Below are positions 36,772-45,294 of a DNA stretch of 64,000 nucleotides, piece after piece (within the stretch, counting starts at the first letter, position 1; every line of letters begins with the position of its first letter). Where the stretch lies: positions 1 to 64,000 of the forward strand of contig NZ_JAGDYT010000001.1 in the NCBI RefSeq assembly GCF_049116555.1. The letters are read 5' to 3'. The translations under genes were made by a program, and so were the position numbers. This DNA comes from Maricaulis maris_C (GTDB taxonomy: Bacteria > Pseudomonadota > Alphaproteobacteria > Caulobacterales > Maricaulaceae). Below the pieces are notes generated by a model that did not search any database, was not told the DNA's origin, and worked only from the letters and a program-made list of their open reading frames with translations.

Positions 36772-37244
36772 TCCACGTCTCCCGGCAGGGCGCCATTGGC
36801 CGTCAATTCATCGATCAGGGCGTCTGGATCAAGGCGCCCGATCGGCCGGTCATCCAGAAGTGCGGCAGGTCCGAGGGCACAATTGCCAAGGCAATAGACC
36901 GAGCGGATCTCAATCCTGTCTGCTGCGGACGCGAGCGCCGCTTCCAGCCGGTTGGCAAGGGCTTCGCCTCCCACTGCCTGACACGCCTCGGCGCGGCAGA
37001 GCTTGAGTATATGGCGGGGGCCGGGCTGGCGGCGGAAATCATGGTAGAAGCTGAGCACGCCCAAGACCTCGGCGCGGCTCAGATTGAGCGCGTCGGCGAT
37101 GGTGGCAATGGCGCGGTCGCCGACGAAGCCGGAGGTGCGCTGGACATCGTGCAGGATTTCGATCAGCGCATCAGGGCGGTTGGCCGCGCGTGCACAAGCG
37201 GCACGGGCGGAGGCATCATCGATCGTATCGATCAACATGGGCAT
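36768..37244 (-). CDS. fdsG: Formate dehydrogenase gamma subunit (NuoE-like)
   Basis: 158 residues of the NuoE thioredoxin-like [2Fe-2S] family: GVLSFYHDFR, CRAEACQAVGGEAL and the second cysteine pair in VYCLGNCALGPAALL. First gene of the operon fdsG-fdsB-fdsA-fdhD-mobA. The promoter lies just upstream. No small fdsD gene is found after fdhD. Confidence 0.93.
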   Translation of the reverse strand: MPMLIDTIDDASARAACARAANRPDALIEILHDVQRTSGFVGDRAIATIADALNLSRAEVLGVLSFYHDFRRQPGPRHILKLCRAEACQAVGGEALANRLEAALASAADRIEIRSVYCLGNCALGPAALLDDRPIGRLDPDALIDELTANGALPGDVE

Positions 37245-37288
37245 AATCTGACGCCGGACTCCCCGAAAACTGTTTTTTGTTACCGGGC

Positions 37289-37317
37289 ATTATGACGTGT
37301 TATGCCGCACTTCCCAA
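37289..37317 (-). promoter_or_regulatory. Putative sigma-70 promoter of the fds operon
   Basis: On the minus strand TTGGGA (37317-37312) and CATAAT (37294-37289) are separated by exactly 17 bases, ending 45 bases before the fdsG ATG. Other minus-strand signals nearby are weaker. Confidence 0.55.
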
Positions 37318-37364
37318 ATCGCCGATGGGATCAATCGACAGGCCTTGCTGGACCAGGGGTGGCT

Positions 37365-37386
37365 GGGAGTCGGTCAGCCGACTCCC
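37365..37386 (-). terminator. Hairpin after the RTX metalloprotease gene
   Basis: A perfect 9-bp stem (GGGAGTCGG / CCGACTCCC) with a 4-base loop lies eight bases past the protease stop. There is no T-run, so termination strength is uncertain. Confidence 0.55.
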
Positions 37387-37393
37387 GGCCAGT

Positions 37394-40045
37394 CTAGAGA
37401 CCTTCAGGTGAGTCGTCGGCAAGGCAGGTCGGAATGGGCATCTCCTGCCAAGGGTCGAACCCGTCGAGCAGTGAGAGCTCCGGTGGTCGGGTCACTGGCC
37501 CGGCCATACGGATCGCCTCGATGCCTTCCGAGGCAGGAATGACATCGCTCACCAGCGGTGTGAGCACCTTGTCCGCTGCGTCGGCCTCGGAAAAGTGCAC
37601 GATGGTGCCGTTGCCGAAATCGAGATCGGCCAGGTCCGAGCCCGTCAGACGGCCGATCGAATTGCCGTCCTGCTCGCTGAGCTGTGTCCAGGACATGCCC
37701 GGCATCTGGCGCGCCGCAGCGGCCAGCAGGGACACGGGTTCGGCGGACGACGGTGTGAAGGTGAAGGCGCCGCCATCAATCTCGACCGTTCCGTCCGCGA
37801 AGCGCAGTGTTTCCATGTCGATCAGAACGTCAGAACCGTCCGGGCTGTCCGTTCTCTGGTCAGTTATGCGGACGCGACCATTGGCCAAGTAGCGCACGGC
37901 GTAATCAGCATAATCGCCCGAGAAATAGGCACTATCGATCCCATTTCCGCCGTTCAGCGTGTCATTGCCGGCACCACCGGTCATGCGGTCATTGTCATTC
38001 TGGCCGAACAGGCGGTCATCCCCTCCGTCGCCGCGCAGGATGTCATTACCTGTGCCGCCGATAACGAGGTCATTGCCGTCATCGCCGAAGACCCGGTCAT
38101 TCCCGGCCTCGCCCTTCATCGCGTCGTCGCCGCCCTGTCCACGCAGGATGTCATTGCCATCCCCGCCGACCATGCGGTCACGATCATTGCCGCCATACAG
38201 GAGGTCGTCGCCGTCGTCGCCACGCAGGTTATCCGCGCCGTCACCGCCATAAATGGTGTCGTTGCCACCGAGGCCGCGCAGGACATCATTGCCGCCATTG
38301 CCGGTGATCACATCGTCGCTATTGGTGCCCAGAATACGGTCGTCGCCGTCATCCCCCTCCAGCGGATTGCCGCCGCCGCCACCGCCGCCACTACCGCCTT
38401 GGAAGGTAATGGTCTCTATATTGGTCAGCGTGTCGGTTCCGTCCGGTGATCCGGCGCGCAAATCAACCACGGTGGTGGTGCCACCATTTACGGTGACATT
38501 GTAGTCGGTCTCAGCCCCGGAATAGATCGCGGTATCCGAGCCGCCACGGCCGTTGATGGTGTCGTTGCCCGCATTGCCGGTGAACACATTATCGCTGTCA
38601 TTGCCGGTCAGCGTGTCGTTTCCGCTGCCGCCCGTTGCGTTTTCGATCACAACGCCCTCAGCGATGGTGAAGCCGCCGATCACCCCGGTGACGTAGGAGA
38701 CGAAACCGCCTCCGCCAGCAGCGTAGGTGATGCTGGCCGCGCGCAGGTCGATCACGGCAGCAGCGCTGCCGGAATAGGCAATCGTGTCGTCGCCGCCCGT
38801 GTCCCAGATGGCCTGGTACATTGTGCCGGCACTGTTTCCGGTGAAGAGCTGATAGACGGTCGAGCCGGCATTGTGGCTTGCGTTGATGCCGTATTTTTCC
38901 TGGATCAGAGCGATGTCGAGCGGGCCGAGCGTGCCTTGCCAACCGAAATTATTGCCGCCGCTGAGTCCATTGGGACCCGTCGCCCAGCCGTCATTATAGG
39001 ACATGGTCGTGAATATGCCCTGGTTCAGGTCGTTGTCGCCATAGCTGTTGAACGAACCCGTGACGCCGTTCATGACGACGGATACGCCGCCTGTGTCATG
39101 AGGGTGAGCGAGGCCAAGCCCGTGTCCAATTTCGTGGATCATTGTGACAAAGGCATAGCCCCCGGGTTGCAGGCTGGCATTGGTCCATGTGCTATGGGAA
39201 TCATTGAATACGCCGACCCCTGCATTGACGGTCCCCGGCGGGTTGAAATAGCCAAGCGTGTCGCTGCCCAGATCTGACTTCACGAGCGTGAAGGTGGCGC
39301 TGCCCTGGTTGCCCGTTTCGGCGAACGTGATGTTGGCGACATCGGCGAACACGCCAAAGGCAGCCATGGCGGCCGCCTTTTCGGCAGCGCTCCAGTTGGA
39401 GCTGGCAGTTTCGCCGTCATAGGTCTCACCGGTCGTGGCGAAATAGACCGTCAAGGATGAACCGGCGACTTGGGTGCCCCAATCCAGAGAATCCAGAAGG
39501 CTCGGGGGCTCGACCTCTTCGGCGCCGAGTGTGTAATTGCCGGTTTCGGTAGAGTAGGCATGGGCGTCCAGATAATAGGTGCCGGTCTCGGTTGCGGTGA
39601 AATTGATCAGGGAGTTCAGTCCCGGCCCGCCATCATCATTCGTGGTAAGAATATTGCCGTCGGAATCACGCAGATGCAGCTTCGGGTCGCTTAGACCGAA
39701 GGGTCCAACGCCGGTCAACGCAAAGGCATAGCTCTCACCGGCAACCAGGTCGATCGCCACCCAGTCATGATCGCCCGAGGTATCGATTGCGCTATTCAAC
39801 GTGTTGCCGACTGTGAGCGTGGCTGTCGTGCTGGCATCACCTGCAATCGTGTCCGCCATGGGTGTGTCGAGGCCGGGAACGAGCGGTGGCGGCGAACCCT
39901 TCTCGATCGAGAAACCCCGATCCGAGAATGCATTCATGGCGAAGGCGGCGGCAAAGCCCGCGCCGTCAATCGCGCCATGAAGTGGATTCGTGCCGTCCTC
40001 GGTCGTGGTGCCCCGCCCGCTCGAATGCCTGCACAGAACGCACAT
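37394..40045 (-). CDS. M10 (serralysin-like) metalloprotease with RTX repeats
   Basis: About 883 residues. After a PPC-like domain (GDHDWVAIDLVAGESY) comes the metzincin zinc site HEIGHGLGLAH (residues 304-314) and the Met-turn FTTMSYNDGW. The C-terminal third holds many GGxGxDxLxGxxGxD calcium-binding nonapeptides (DDDRILGTNSDD, GNDVLRGLGGND and others). No signal peptide is seen, and the RTX end implies type I secretion. ATG 40045 is chosen for the strong AGGGAGGA site; upstream codons to 40156 are unconvincing. No T1SS genes lie nearby. Confidence 0.9.
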   Translation of the reverse strand: MCVLCRHSSGRGTTTEDGTNPLHGAIDGAGFAAAFAMNAFSDRGFSIEKGSPPPLVPGLDTPMADTIAGDASTTATLTVGNTLNSAIDTSGDHDWVAIDLVAGESYAFALTGVGPFGLSDPKLHLRDSDGNILTTNDDGGPGLNSLINFTATETGTYYLDAHAYSTETGNYTLGAEEVEPPSLLDSLDWGTQVAGSSLTVYFATTGETYDGETASSNWSAAEKAAAMAAFGVFADVANITFAETGNQGSATFTLVKSDLGSDTLGYFNPPGTVNAGVGVFNDSHSTWTNASLQPGGYAFVTMIHEIGHGLGLAHPHDTGGVSVVMNGVTGSFNSYGDNDLNQGIFTTMSYNDGWATGPNGLSGGNNFGWQGTLGPLDIALIQEKYGINASHNAGSTVYQLFTGNSAGTMYQAIWDTGGDDTIAYSGSAAAVIDLRAASITYAAGGGGFVSYVTGVIGGFTIAEGVVIENATGGSGNDTLTGNDSDNVFTGNAGNDTINGRGGSDTAIYSGAETDYNVTVNGGTTTVVDLRAGSPDGTDTLTNIETITFQGGSGGGGGGGNPLEGDDGDDRILGTNSDDVITGNGGNDVLRGLGGNDTIYGGDGADNLRGDDGDDLLYGGNDRDRMVGGDGNDILRGQGGDDAMKGEAGNDRVFGDDGNDLVIGGTGNDILRGDGGDDRLFGQNDNDRMTGGAGNDTLNGGNGIDSAYFSGDYADYAVRYLANGRVRITDQRTDSPDGSDVLIDMETLRFADGTVEIDGGAFTFTPSSAEPVSLLAAAARQMPGMSWTQLSEQDGNSIGRLTGSDLADLDFGNGTIVHFSEADAADKVLTPLVSDVIPASEGIEAIRMAGPVTRPPELSLLDGFDPWQEMPIPTCLADDSPEGL

Positions 40046-40218
40046 CCCGGTTCCTCCCTTTAAGCATGTGCCGGCAGGGTCGGTGGGACCCTGCCGCAAT
40101 ATTTGGGAAAGACTACTATCATTCGGTTGCCGAACGCACCAAGTTTTGAGTGCCAATGACGGATGAGTTTGTTAGATATTCAGCATGGGGCCTGACGCGA
40201 TCCGAGGAGACCCATACG

Positions 40219-40539
40219 GTGCCGACATTCCTGGTTCTTGTTGCGGCTCTGACGCTAATCGCCTGCGCGCCCGTCACAGGGCCGAATACCACGGGGGCCC
40301 CCGAAAACATGCCTGATCCGGTTTACGACCTGCCGCATGCTCAAGGCCGTGGCTTTACCAGCCTGGATGAGTATCTCGCGCACCTGCAGGAGATGGGGGC
40401 CCAGGACCGGCCCTTCTATGTCGAAATCGAGCCGGGCATCTATGAGCGGGCTACCGGGCGACGCATGCCCGGTTCAGCGCCGGAACCGGAGCGGTTTACG
40501 CGCGCCGAGCTTATGGAAATGTTCGGGTTTCAGGAATAG
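40219..40539 (+). CDS. Small lipoprotein of unknown function
   Basis: GTG 40219 with GAGGAG upstream gives a signal peptide with lipobox LIAC, then about 90 residues with an acidic, loosely helical mature part ending RAELMEMFGFQE. No family recognised. It is divergent from the RTX protease gene. Confidence 0.65.
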   Translation: MPTFLVLVAALTLIACAPVTGPNTTGAPENMPDPVYDLPHAQGRGFTSLDEYLAHLQEMGAQDRPFYVEIEPGIYERATGRRMPGSAPEPERFTRAELMEMFGFQE

Positions 40540-40665
40540 CGGCGGCGTGTGCCAGGCCCGGCAACAAGCGCTTGAGCCGATGAGCGGCCTCACTTAGCTT
40601 GCCGTCATGGGGAAGAGGGCTACCAACATCGTGACGTGCTGCGCCTGCCGCTCCGGGTCGGGAGC

Positions 40666-41322
40666 ATGAGTGCGCGCGGCTGCCGGATCGCGCTGATTGA
40701 TGATCATCGCATGTTCGTGGACGGGTTTGCCGTCCTGCTGGGCTCACTGCGCCCGGACTACGATGTGTGCACCTATGATGCACCTGTTGCCTTTCTCGAG
40801 GACCTCGAAGCCGGTCAGAGCTTTGACCTGGTCATTCTCGATCTGGTGATGCGCAGCATGAATGGGTTGGCAGTGCTCGCCGCGATGCGCGATCGCCGGT
40901 TCCGCGCGCCGGTTCTCGTCCTTTCCGGCATCGGATCAGAACCGCCAATCGCCGAAATGCGTTCCCTGGGCGCGCGCGGATTCGTGCACAAGTCCGCCGA
41001 CACGGCGGTTCTCGTTGAGGCGGCAGATGCCCTGCTTGCCGGCAAGACATGCTTCATCGAGCAGGACGGGCGTGAATCGGATCTGACGGATGCCCATGAC
41101 CCTGACCTGGCGGCCTTGGTTGGCGGCGTCCCGACCCTCGCGCCACGCCAGACGGAAATTCTCCATCTGATCGGCAAGGGAGAGACCAACAAGGCGATCG
41201 CTGCGAAGCTGGATATCAGCGAGAATACGGTGAAGTCCCATTTGCGGGCGGTATTCGAGGCGCTGGGAACTCACACTCGCACCGCCTGCGTTCGCAAGGC
41301 CCAGGCCCTCGGCCTGATCTGA
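40666..41322 (+). CDS. LuxR-type (NarL family) response regulator
   Basis: A receiver domain with the acidic pair in ALIDDHRMF, the phosphorylated Asp in VILDLVMRSMNG and Lys in FVHKSAD is followed by a GerE helix-turn-helix (APRQTEILHLIGKGETNKAI, then ENTVKSHLRAVF). About 218 residues. The start is uncertain: ATG 40666 is very close to its GGAG, and GTG 40636 is in frame. It converges tail to tail on the hybrid kinase 13 bases away, its probable partner. Target genes are unknown; the neighbouring symporter is a candidate. Confidence 0.9.
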   Translation: MSARGCRIALIDDHRMFVDGFAVLLGSLRPDYDVCTYDAPVAFLEDLEAGQSFDLVILDLVMRSMNGLAVLAAMRDRRFRAPVLVLSGIGSEPPIAEMRSLGARGFVHKSADTAVLVEAADALLAGKTCFIEQDGRESDLTDAHDPDLAALVGGVPTLAPRQTEILHLIGKGETNKAIAAKLDISENTVKSHLRAVFEALGTHTRTACVRKAQALGLI

Positions 41323-41334
41323 TCCCGGCGCGGC

Positions 41335-43185
41335 TTACTCGAGACTGGGGGCCCGCGCCAGTATCTCGAGAAGCACACTTTGGACGCGTACGGGATCTGC
41401 AGGTTTGGTGATGACGGTGACATCCGCAAGGCCCGCCAGTTTCTCGAACTGATAGATGTCGCCGGTCAGCAAAATGGCTGGTGTGTCCGCAGCCAGTTCA
41501 GCGCGAAGGGCGGTAATGGTTTCCAACCCGTCTTCCCCGTTGGCCAGGCGCTTGTCTACAATCAGCAGCGCAGGTTCTGATGTCGCCCATGACAGCAGAT
41601 TCACGGCTTCCTCGCCCGACTCCGCCGCAACGACGCGGCAACTCCAGTCCGTCAAAACGATGGCGAGGGAGTCCCGGATTGCCGCATCGTCCTCGACCAG
41701 AACAACCAGCGGCGTCCCGGTCACACGGTCCAGCCGGGCAGGGTTTTCGGCCAGCACCAGGTCGGCTGGCGCACGAGCAATCCGGAGACGCGCGCGCGTG
41801 CCTTCACCGCTGGCCGAGTGGAATTCCAGCTCCGCGCCCAACTTGCTGGCGAGTTGACGCACGATTGGCAGTCCGAGCCCGAGCCCGCTCTCGCCACCAT
41901 CGACCGGTGCGGCCAGTTGGACGTATTCGTCGAATACCCGGTCCACCTCATCGGAGGGGATGCCCGGCCCGTTATCGCTGACTTCAATGAGCATGTCCGC
42001 GCCATCACGGCGCGAGACAAGCCGGATTTGGCCCCCGGGCGGGGTGAATTTCACGGCATTCGAGAGCAGGTTCCGCAGGATTCGCGCCAACAGAAGGGGA
42101 TCATTGTCGACAATGGCGGCCTCGATCCGGGTTTCCAGTGTGAGGGCGTGTCCACGGGCCGGCTCCGCGAATTCCTGTTCCAGACCCTGCAGGATTGTCT
42201 CCAGCGCGAAGGGCCGTGGTTTCGCGACGATGGCGCCACTATCCAGACGCGCGGTTTCAACCAGCGCCTGAAGCAATTGCTGCTGACTGCTCCAACACGC
42301 TTCGATCTTGTCGAGCAGTTCCAGCTGTTCGGCTTGACGCAACGTTCTGCGCATCGCGCCGATGAAGAAACCCTGCGCCTGGAGAGGCTGGGCGAGATCA
42401 TGGCTGGTGGCAGCGAGGAAGCGGGACTTCTCCGCGCTGACCCGCTCAACAAGCGCATTCTGCTCTTGAAGTCGTCGCGTCAGTTCGCGATTTCGTTCGG
42501 CCGCCAGCAGGGTCTGCGTCTGGATTTCTGCCCGCGCGCTAACCAGCAGGCCAAAGCCGTAGTAAATCAGCAATCCGACGCCGATCAGCCGGAGTGGCCC
42601 TTCCACTGTCACCAACCAGTAGCTGGTGAAGGGAAGCAGGGTGGCGCTGGCCAGCGCGATGAATGTGGGTCGGTACTCCGCGCTTGGCATCATGCCGCCG
42701 ACAGTGATCGCGAACACCATGTTGATGGCAATGAAAAGGTTGAGCAGCGACGTGTCGTCCAGAAAGGCGATGGCGAAGCTCGCCCAGACCAGGCCCGTTA
42801 GTCCGGAGATGAAAATATGGCCGGTCAGGTAGCGGCGGTAATTGGTCAGATTGACGCCGCCGGGCGCAACCAGGCGCGGATAGGCAAAGACCACACCGAC
42901 CATGCCCCCCGCCGCCGCAAGCCAGCCCGCCGCAAAGCGGAAATCTCCGGTCAGCACGATGAGAACGGTGAGGTAAAGAATGACACCGCCAATGATCAGG
43001 CAGGACATGCGCGTCCGGGCCAGGAGAAGCCGCGCCTGATCGAGGCGTATGTCCTGGAGGTCAGCGCTCAGCCCGGAGGCTTCCGGGCCGTCATCTGACG
43101 TTGAGGTGCCAGCGTCGGTCATCCGGGCTTGGGCTCCAGGCGGTGCTGGCGGCTCCGAGCGGCCACCTTGCCCGTAATCTGCCAT
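41335..43185 (-). CDS. Membrane-bound hybrid sensor histidine kinase
   Basis: 616 residues. About six membrane helices (roughly residues 60-200) form a sensor without a large periplasmic domain. A coiled coil leads to the H-box ATSHDLAQPLQAQG with His262, then the ATPase domain with N box (RNLLSNAVKF), DNGPGIPSDEV and GLGLGLPIVRQL. The C-terminal receiver has EDD, IVDKRL and a Lys in TKPADP. The HDLxQPLQA H-box is typical of kinases paired with LuxR-type regulators. An in-frame ATG at 43122 could also start it. The signal is unknown. Confidence 0.9.
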   Translation of the reverse strand: MADYGQGGRSEPPAPPGAQARMTDAGTSTSDDGPEASGLSADLQDIRLDQARLLLARTRMSCLIIGGVILYLTVLIVLTGDFRFAAGWLAAAGGMVGVVFAYPRLVAPGGVNLTNYRRYLTGHIFISGLTGLVWASFAIAFLDDTSLLNLFIAINMVFAITVGGMMPSAEYRPTFIALASATLLPFTSYWLVTVEGPLRLIGVGLLIYYGFGLLVSARAEIQTQTLLAAERNRELTRRLQEQNALVERVSAEKSRFLAATSHDLAQPLQAQGFFIGAMRRTLRQAEQLELLDKIEACWSSQQQLLQALVETARLDSGAIVAKPRPFALETILQGLEQEFAEPARGHALTLETRIEAAIVDNDPLLLARILRNLLSNAVKFTPPGGQIRLVSRRDGADMLIEVSDNGPGIPSDEVDRVFDEYVQLAAPVDGGESGLGLGLPIVRQLASKLGAELEFHSASGEGTRARLRIARAPADLVLAENPARLDRVTGTPLVVLVEDDAAIRDSLAIVLTDWSCRVVAAESGEEAVNLLSWATSEPALLIVDKRLANGEDGLETITALRAELAADTPAILLTGDIYQFEKLAGLADVTVITKPADPVRVQSVLLEILARAPSLE

Positions 43186-43200
43186 CGCGCCCGCAGCCGC

Positions 43201-44595
43201 TCAACCGCCCGTACGGGTGGCCGCCGCTGCGATCCGCTCAAGGGCGTCATGATGGGCAGACCGATCAAGCGGGTAGCGCCAGATGACGCCGATCATGGCG
43301 ATGGTCAGGACCGCAGGGAGCCAGCTGGAAAGGGCGCGTATCGCCGTCAATGCTTCCGGCGACATCGCTTCGGGCGTGTACTGGCTAAGCGCCAGTACGC
43401 CGCCCGCGCACAGGGCGGCAAAGCCGGCCGCCGCCTTTTGAACGAAGGTCGTCAGGCCGAAAATTCGTGTCTCGACACGTCGACCGGACTTGGCGTGTCC
43501 GAAGTCGACAACATCCGCGAGCATGGACCAGAACATCACCGGGATAGCGGCATTGCCGACCCCGCTGATCGCGATCGCCACAATCGCCATGACTGCCTGC
43601 GAGGACGGCGTCAGCGCGAGGATGACGTAGCCGGTCGCTGCCATTGCAAGACCACCGATGAGCGCGTGTCGCTTGGAGGTCCGGGCGGCGATCATCATCC
43701 AGACCGGGGCCGCGAGCATGATCACCAGAACCGGTGTTGCGAGCGCCACCATCTCCAGATCTGGCCGTACCAGAACATGATTGACGAGGTAGATGAGAGA
43801 TTGCGTGAAAAGGCCGTAGCCGACAGTTGCCAAAGCCATGAGGGTCAACAAGCCCTGCAGGGGGCGGTTATCGCGTGTCGCCAACCATAATCCGGCCAAT
43901 CCGGCGGTCCCCCTGTGCGGCTTTGCTTCGGCGGGCAGGGGCGGTGCCTTGCGCATGGTGATGGCACAAATGCCGAGTACCAGCGCCGACAGGGCGCCCA
44001 GGGCAATGGCGGCCAAGGCATGTCCCGTGCGGACGGCATCCTCGCCTGCGCCGGCGACCAGGACCGGCAGGAGTATGGCGGTCATCAGCCCACCCAGGGC
44101 GGCGAATATGACGCGGATGGCTGACAGGGCGCTGCGTTCATCACCGTCCGTGGTCAAACGTGCCGGCAGCGCGTTGTACGGCATGCTGGCGAAGGTGAAG
44201 GCGGTGCGGAAGAGAAGGTGAGTGAACAGGGCCCAACCCGTCATGGCCAACATGTCATTGAAGGGATTGGTGAAGACCAGGGCAAAGGCGATGCCTGCCG
44301 GCAGTGCAGCGACCAGTATCTGGCGTCCGTATCCCGCTCCGCGATGGGCGCGTCGTTCCGACCATGTCGACACGATCGGGTCAGACACTGCGTCCCAGGC
44401 CATACCGACCAGATAGATCAGACCCGCCAGCATGGGCGGCAGGCCCAGCACGTCGGTATAGAAGTAGAGCAGGAAGAGCGCGCAAGCCTGCCAAAGCGCG
44501 ACGAAGGCGAAATCGCCTATTCCGTAACCCATGCGCTGGCCTAGGCCGATTGAGGGCGGAGCCGCGGGATTGGTTGTGGATTCGGGCACGGACAT
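43201..44595 (-). CDS. GPH-type (MFS_2) sugar:cation symporter
   Basis: 464 residues and 12 predicted membrane helices. The family mark is the Asp-rich loop in GMAWDAVSDPIVSTWSERR, the MelB cation/sugar site, plus FTFASMPYNALPARLTTD. It imports a glycoside or other solute with a cation; the substrate cannot be told. It lies 15 bases upstream of the hybrid kinase and may be in one transcript with it. Confidence 0.85.
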   Translation of the reverse strand: MSVPESTTNPAAPPSIGLGQRMGYGIGDFAFVALWQACALFLLYFYTDVLGLPPMLAGLIYLVGMAWDAVSDPIVSTWSERRAHRGAGYGRQILVAALPAGIAFALVFTNPFNDMLAMTGWALFTHLLFRTAFTFASMPYNALPARLTTDGDERSALSAIRVIFAALGGLMTAILLPVLVAGAGEDAVRTGHALAAIALGALSALVLGICAITMRKAPPLPAEAKPHRGTAGLAGLWLATRDNRPLQGLLTLMALATVGYGLFTQSLIYLVNHVLVRPDLEMVALATPVLVIMLAAPVWMMIAARTSKRHALIGGLAMAATGYVILALTPSSQAVMAIVAIAISGVGNAAIPVMFWSMLADVVDFGHAKSGRRVETRIFGLTTFVQKAAAGFAALCAGGVLALSQYTPEAMSPEALTAIRALSSWLPAVLTIAMIGVIWRYPLDRSAHHDALERIAAAATRTGG

Positions 44596-44881
44596 GTCCT
44601 GTGGTCAGGGAGCGGGTCGTCGATGCGAGGTCCGGTGTCGACAGGCGGCCCGGTTCGCCATTTCGTGATTTCCGGACGTTATTGTGTCGTCTTTTGCATT
44701 TCAAACCAGTTGTTTGTGCTCAACCGCCCTTTCTCCGAGTTGATTGGGGCTGTCCGGGTGGGCCGGTTACGCTCGCGCTCGCTCAGCCGGGTGCCGCCGG
44801 CGTGCAGGAGCTGGACATGTACCGAATTCCCGGACTCGAGGCGGCCGGAACGGTGTCGAGGTCGAGCGGTCCACCCGCGGG

Positions 44882-45106
44882 ATGACGCAGCAAGCGAGCG
44901 AGCGACTGATCAGCTTTCGCGGCGGCTATGATTTCAATGGGTATCGTGTGGATTCCGCGCCCGTCAGCTTCACGGAGAGTCCGATCTTCCAGGTCTTTGA
45001 TCTGGCCGGCACACCGGCCATTATCCCTGGCAGGAATGTGCTCGGACGAATGCCGGGATTGCGGATCAATTACCGCGAGCCCTCATTTCAGATCCTGGCG
45101 CCATGA
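44882..45106 (+). pseudogene. C-terminal fragment resembling a retropepsin-like aspartyl protease
   Basis: The 74 residues from ATG 44882 resemble the C-terminal end of alphaproteobacterial aspartyl proteases: VSFTESPIFQVFDLAGTPA followed by IPGRNVLGRMPGLRINY, matching the usual PALLLGMDVL and IDY pattern. No DTG catalytic half is seen upstream in any frame. I read it as a decayed gene, though a short intact ORF of unknown function is possible. Confidence 0.45.
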
Positions 45107-45190
45107 ACCGGCGAGGTGGAATCGGCAGTGTTGGCCACGCTCTCCAGCCGGGCTGGTTCGAAGGGCCGGGGGATGCCGCCGCCGGCGCAT

Positions 45191-45214
45191 GAGCCGGTGC
45201 CGGAGCCCGTGCCG
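45191..45214 (+). repeat. Two 12-bp tandem units before the amidohydrolase gene
   Basis: GAGCCGGTGCCG and GAGCCCGTGCCG lie back to back, followed by more degenerate GAGACAGG-like copies. Small; function none evident. Confidence 0.5.
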
Positions 45215-45294
45215 GAGACAGGGCCCGTGCTGAAGACAGGCTCCGAAAACGGTGCTAACCCTCGGCTCGGAGACTTGCCTCGGGAGAGAGAAAC

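Larger units (their letters stand above)
44596..45294. other. Gene-poor region before the amidohydrolase
   Basis: About 700 bases contain no complete supported gene. Base use in most of it is not codon-like in any frame. A probable gene remnant and a short tandem repeat are listed separately. Confidence 0.55.

Noticed and set aside
37595..38449. Plus-strand ORF opposite the RTX repeats
   Set aside because: Its Val/Ile/Ala-rich periodic product arises from reading the nonapeptide repeats backwards.
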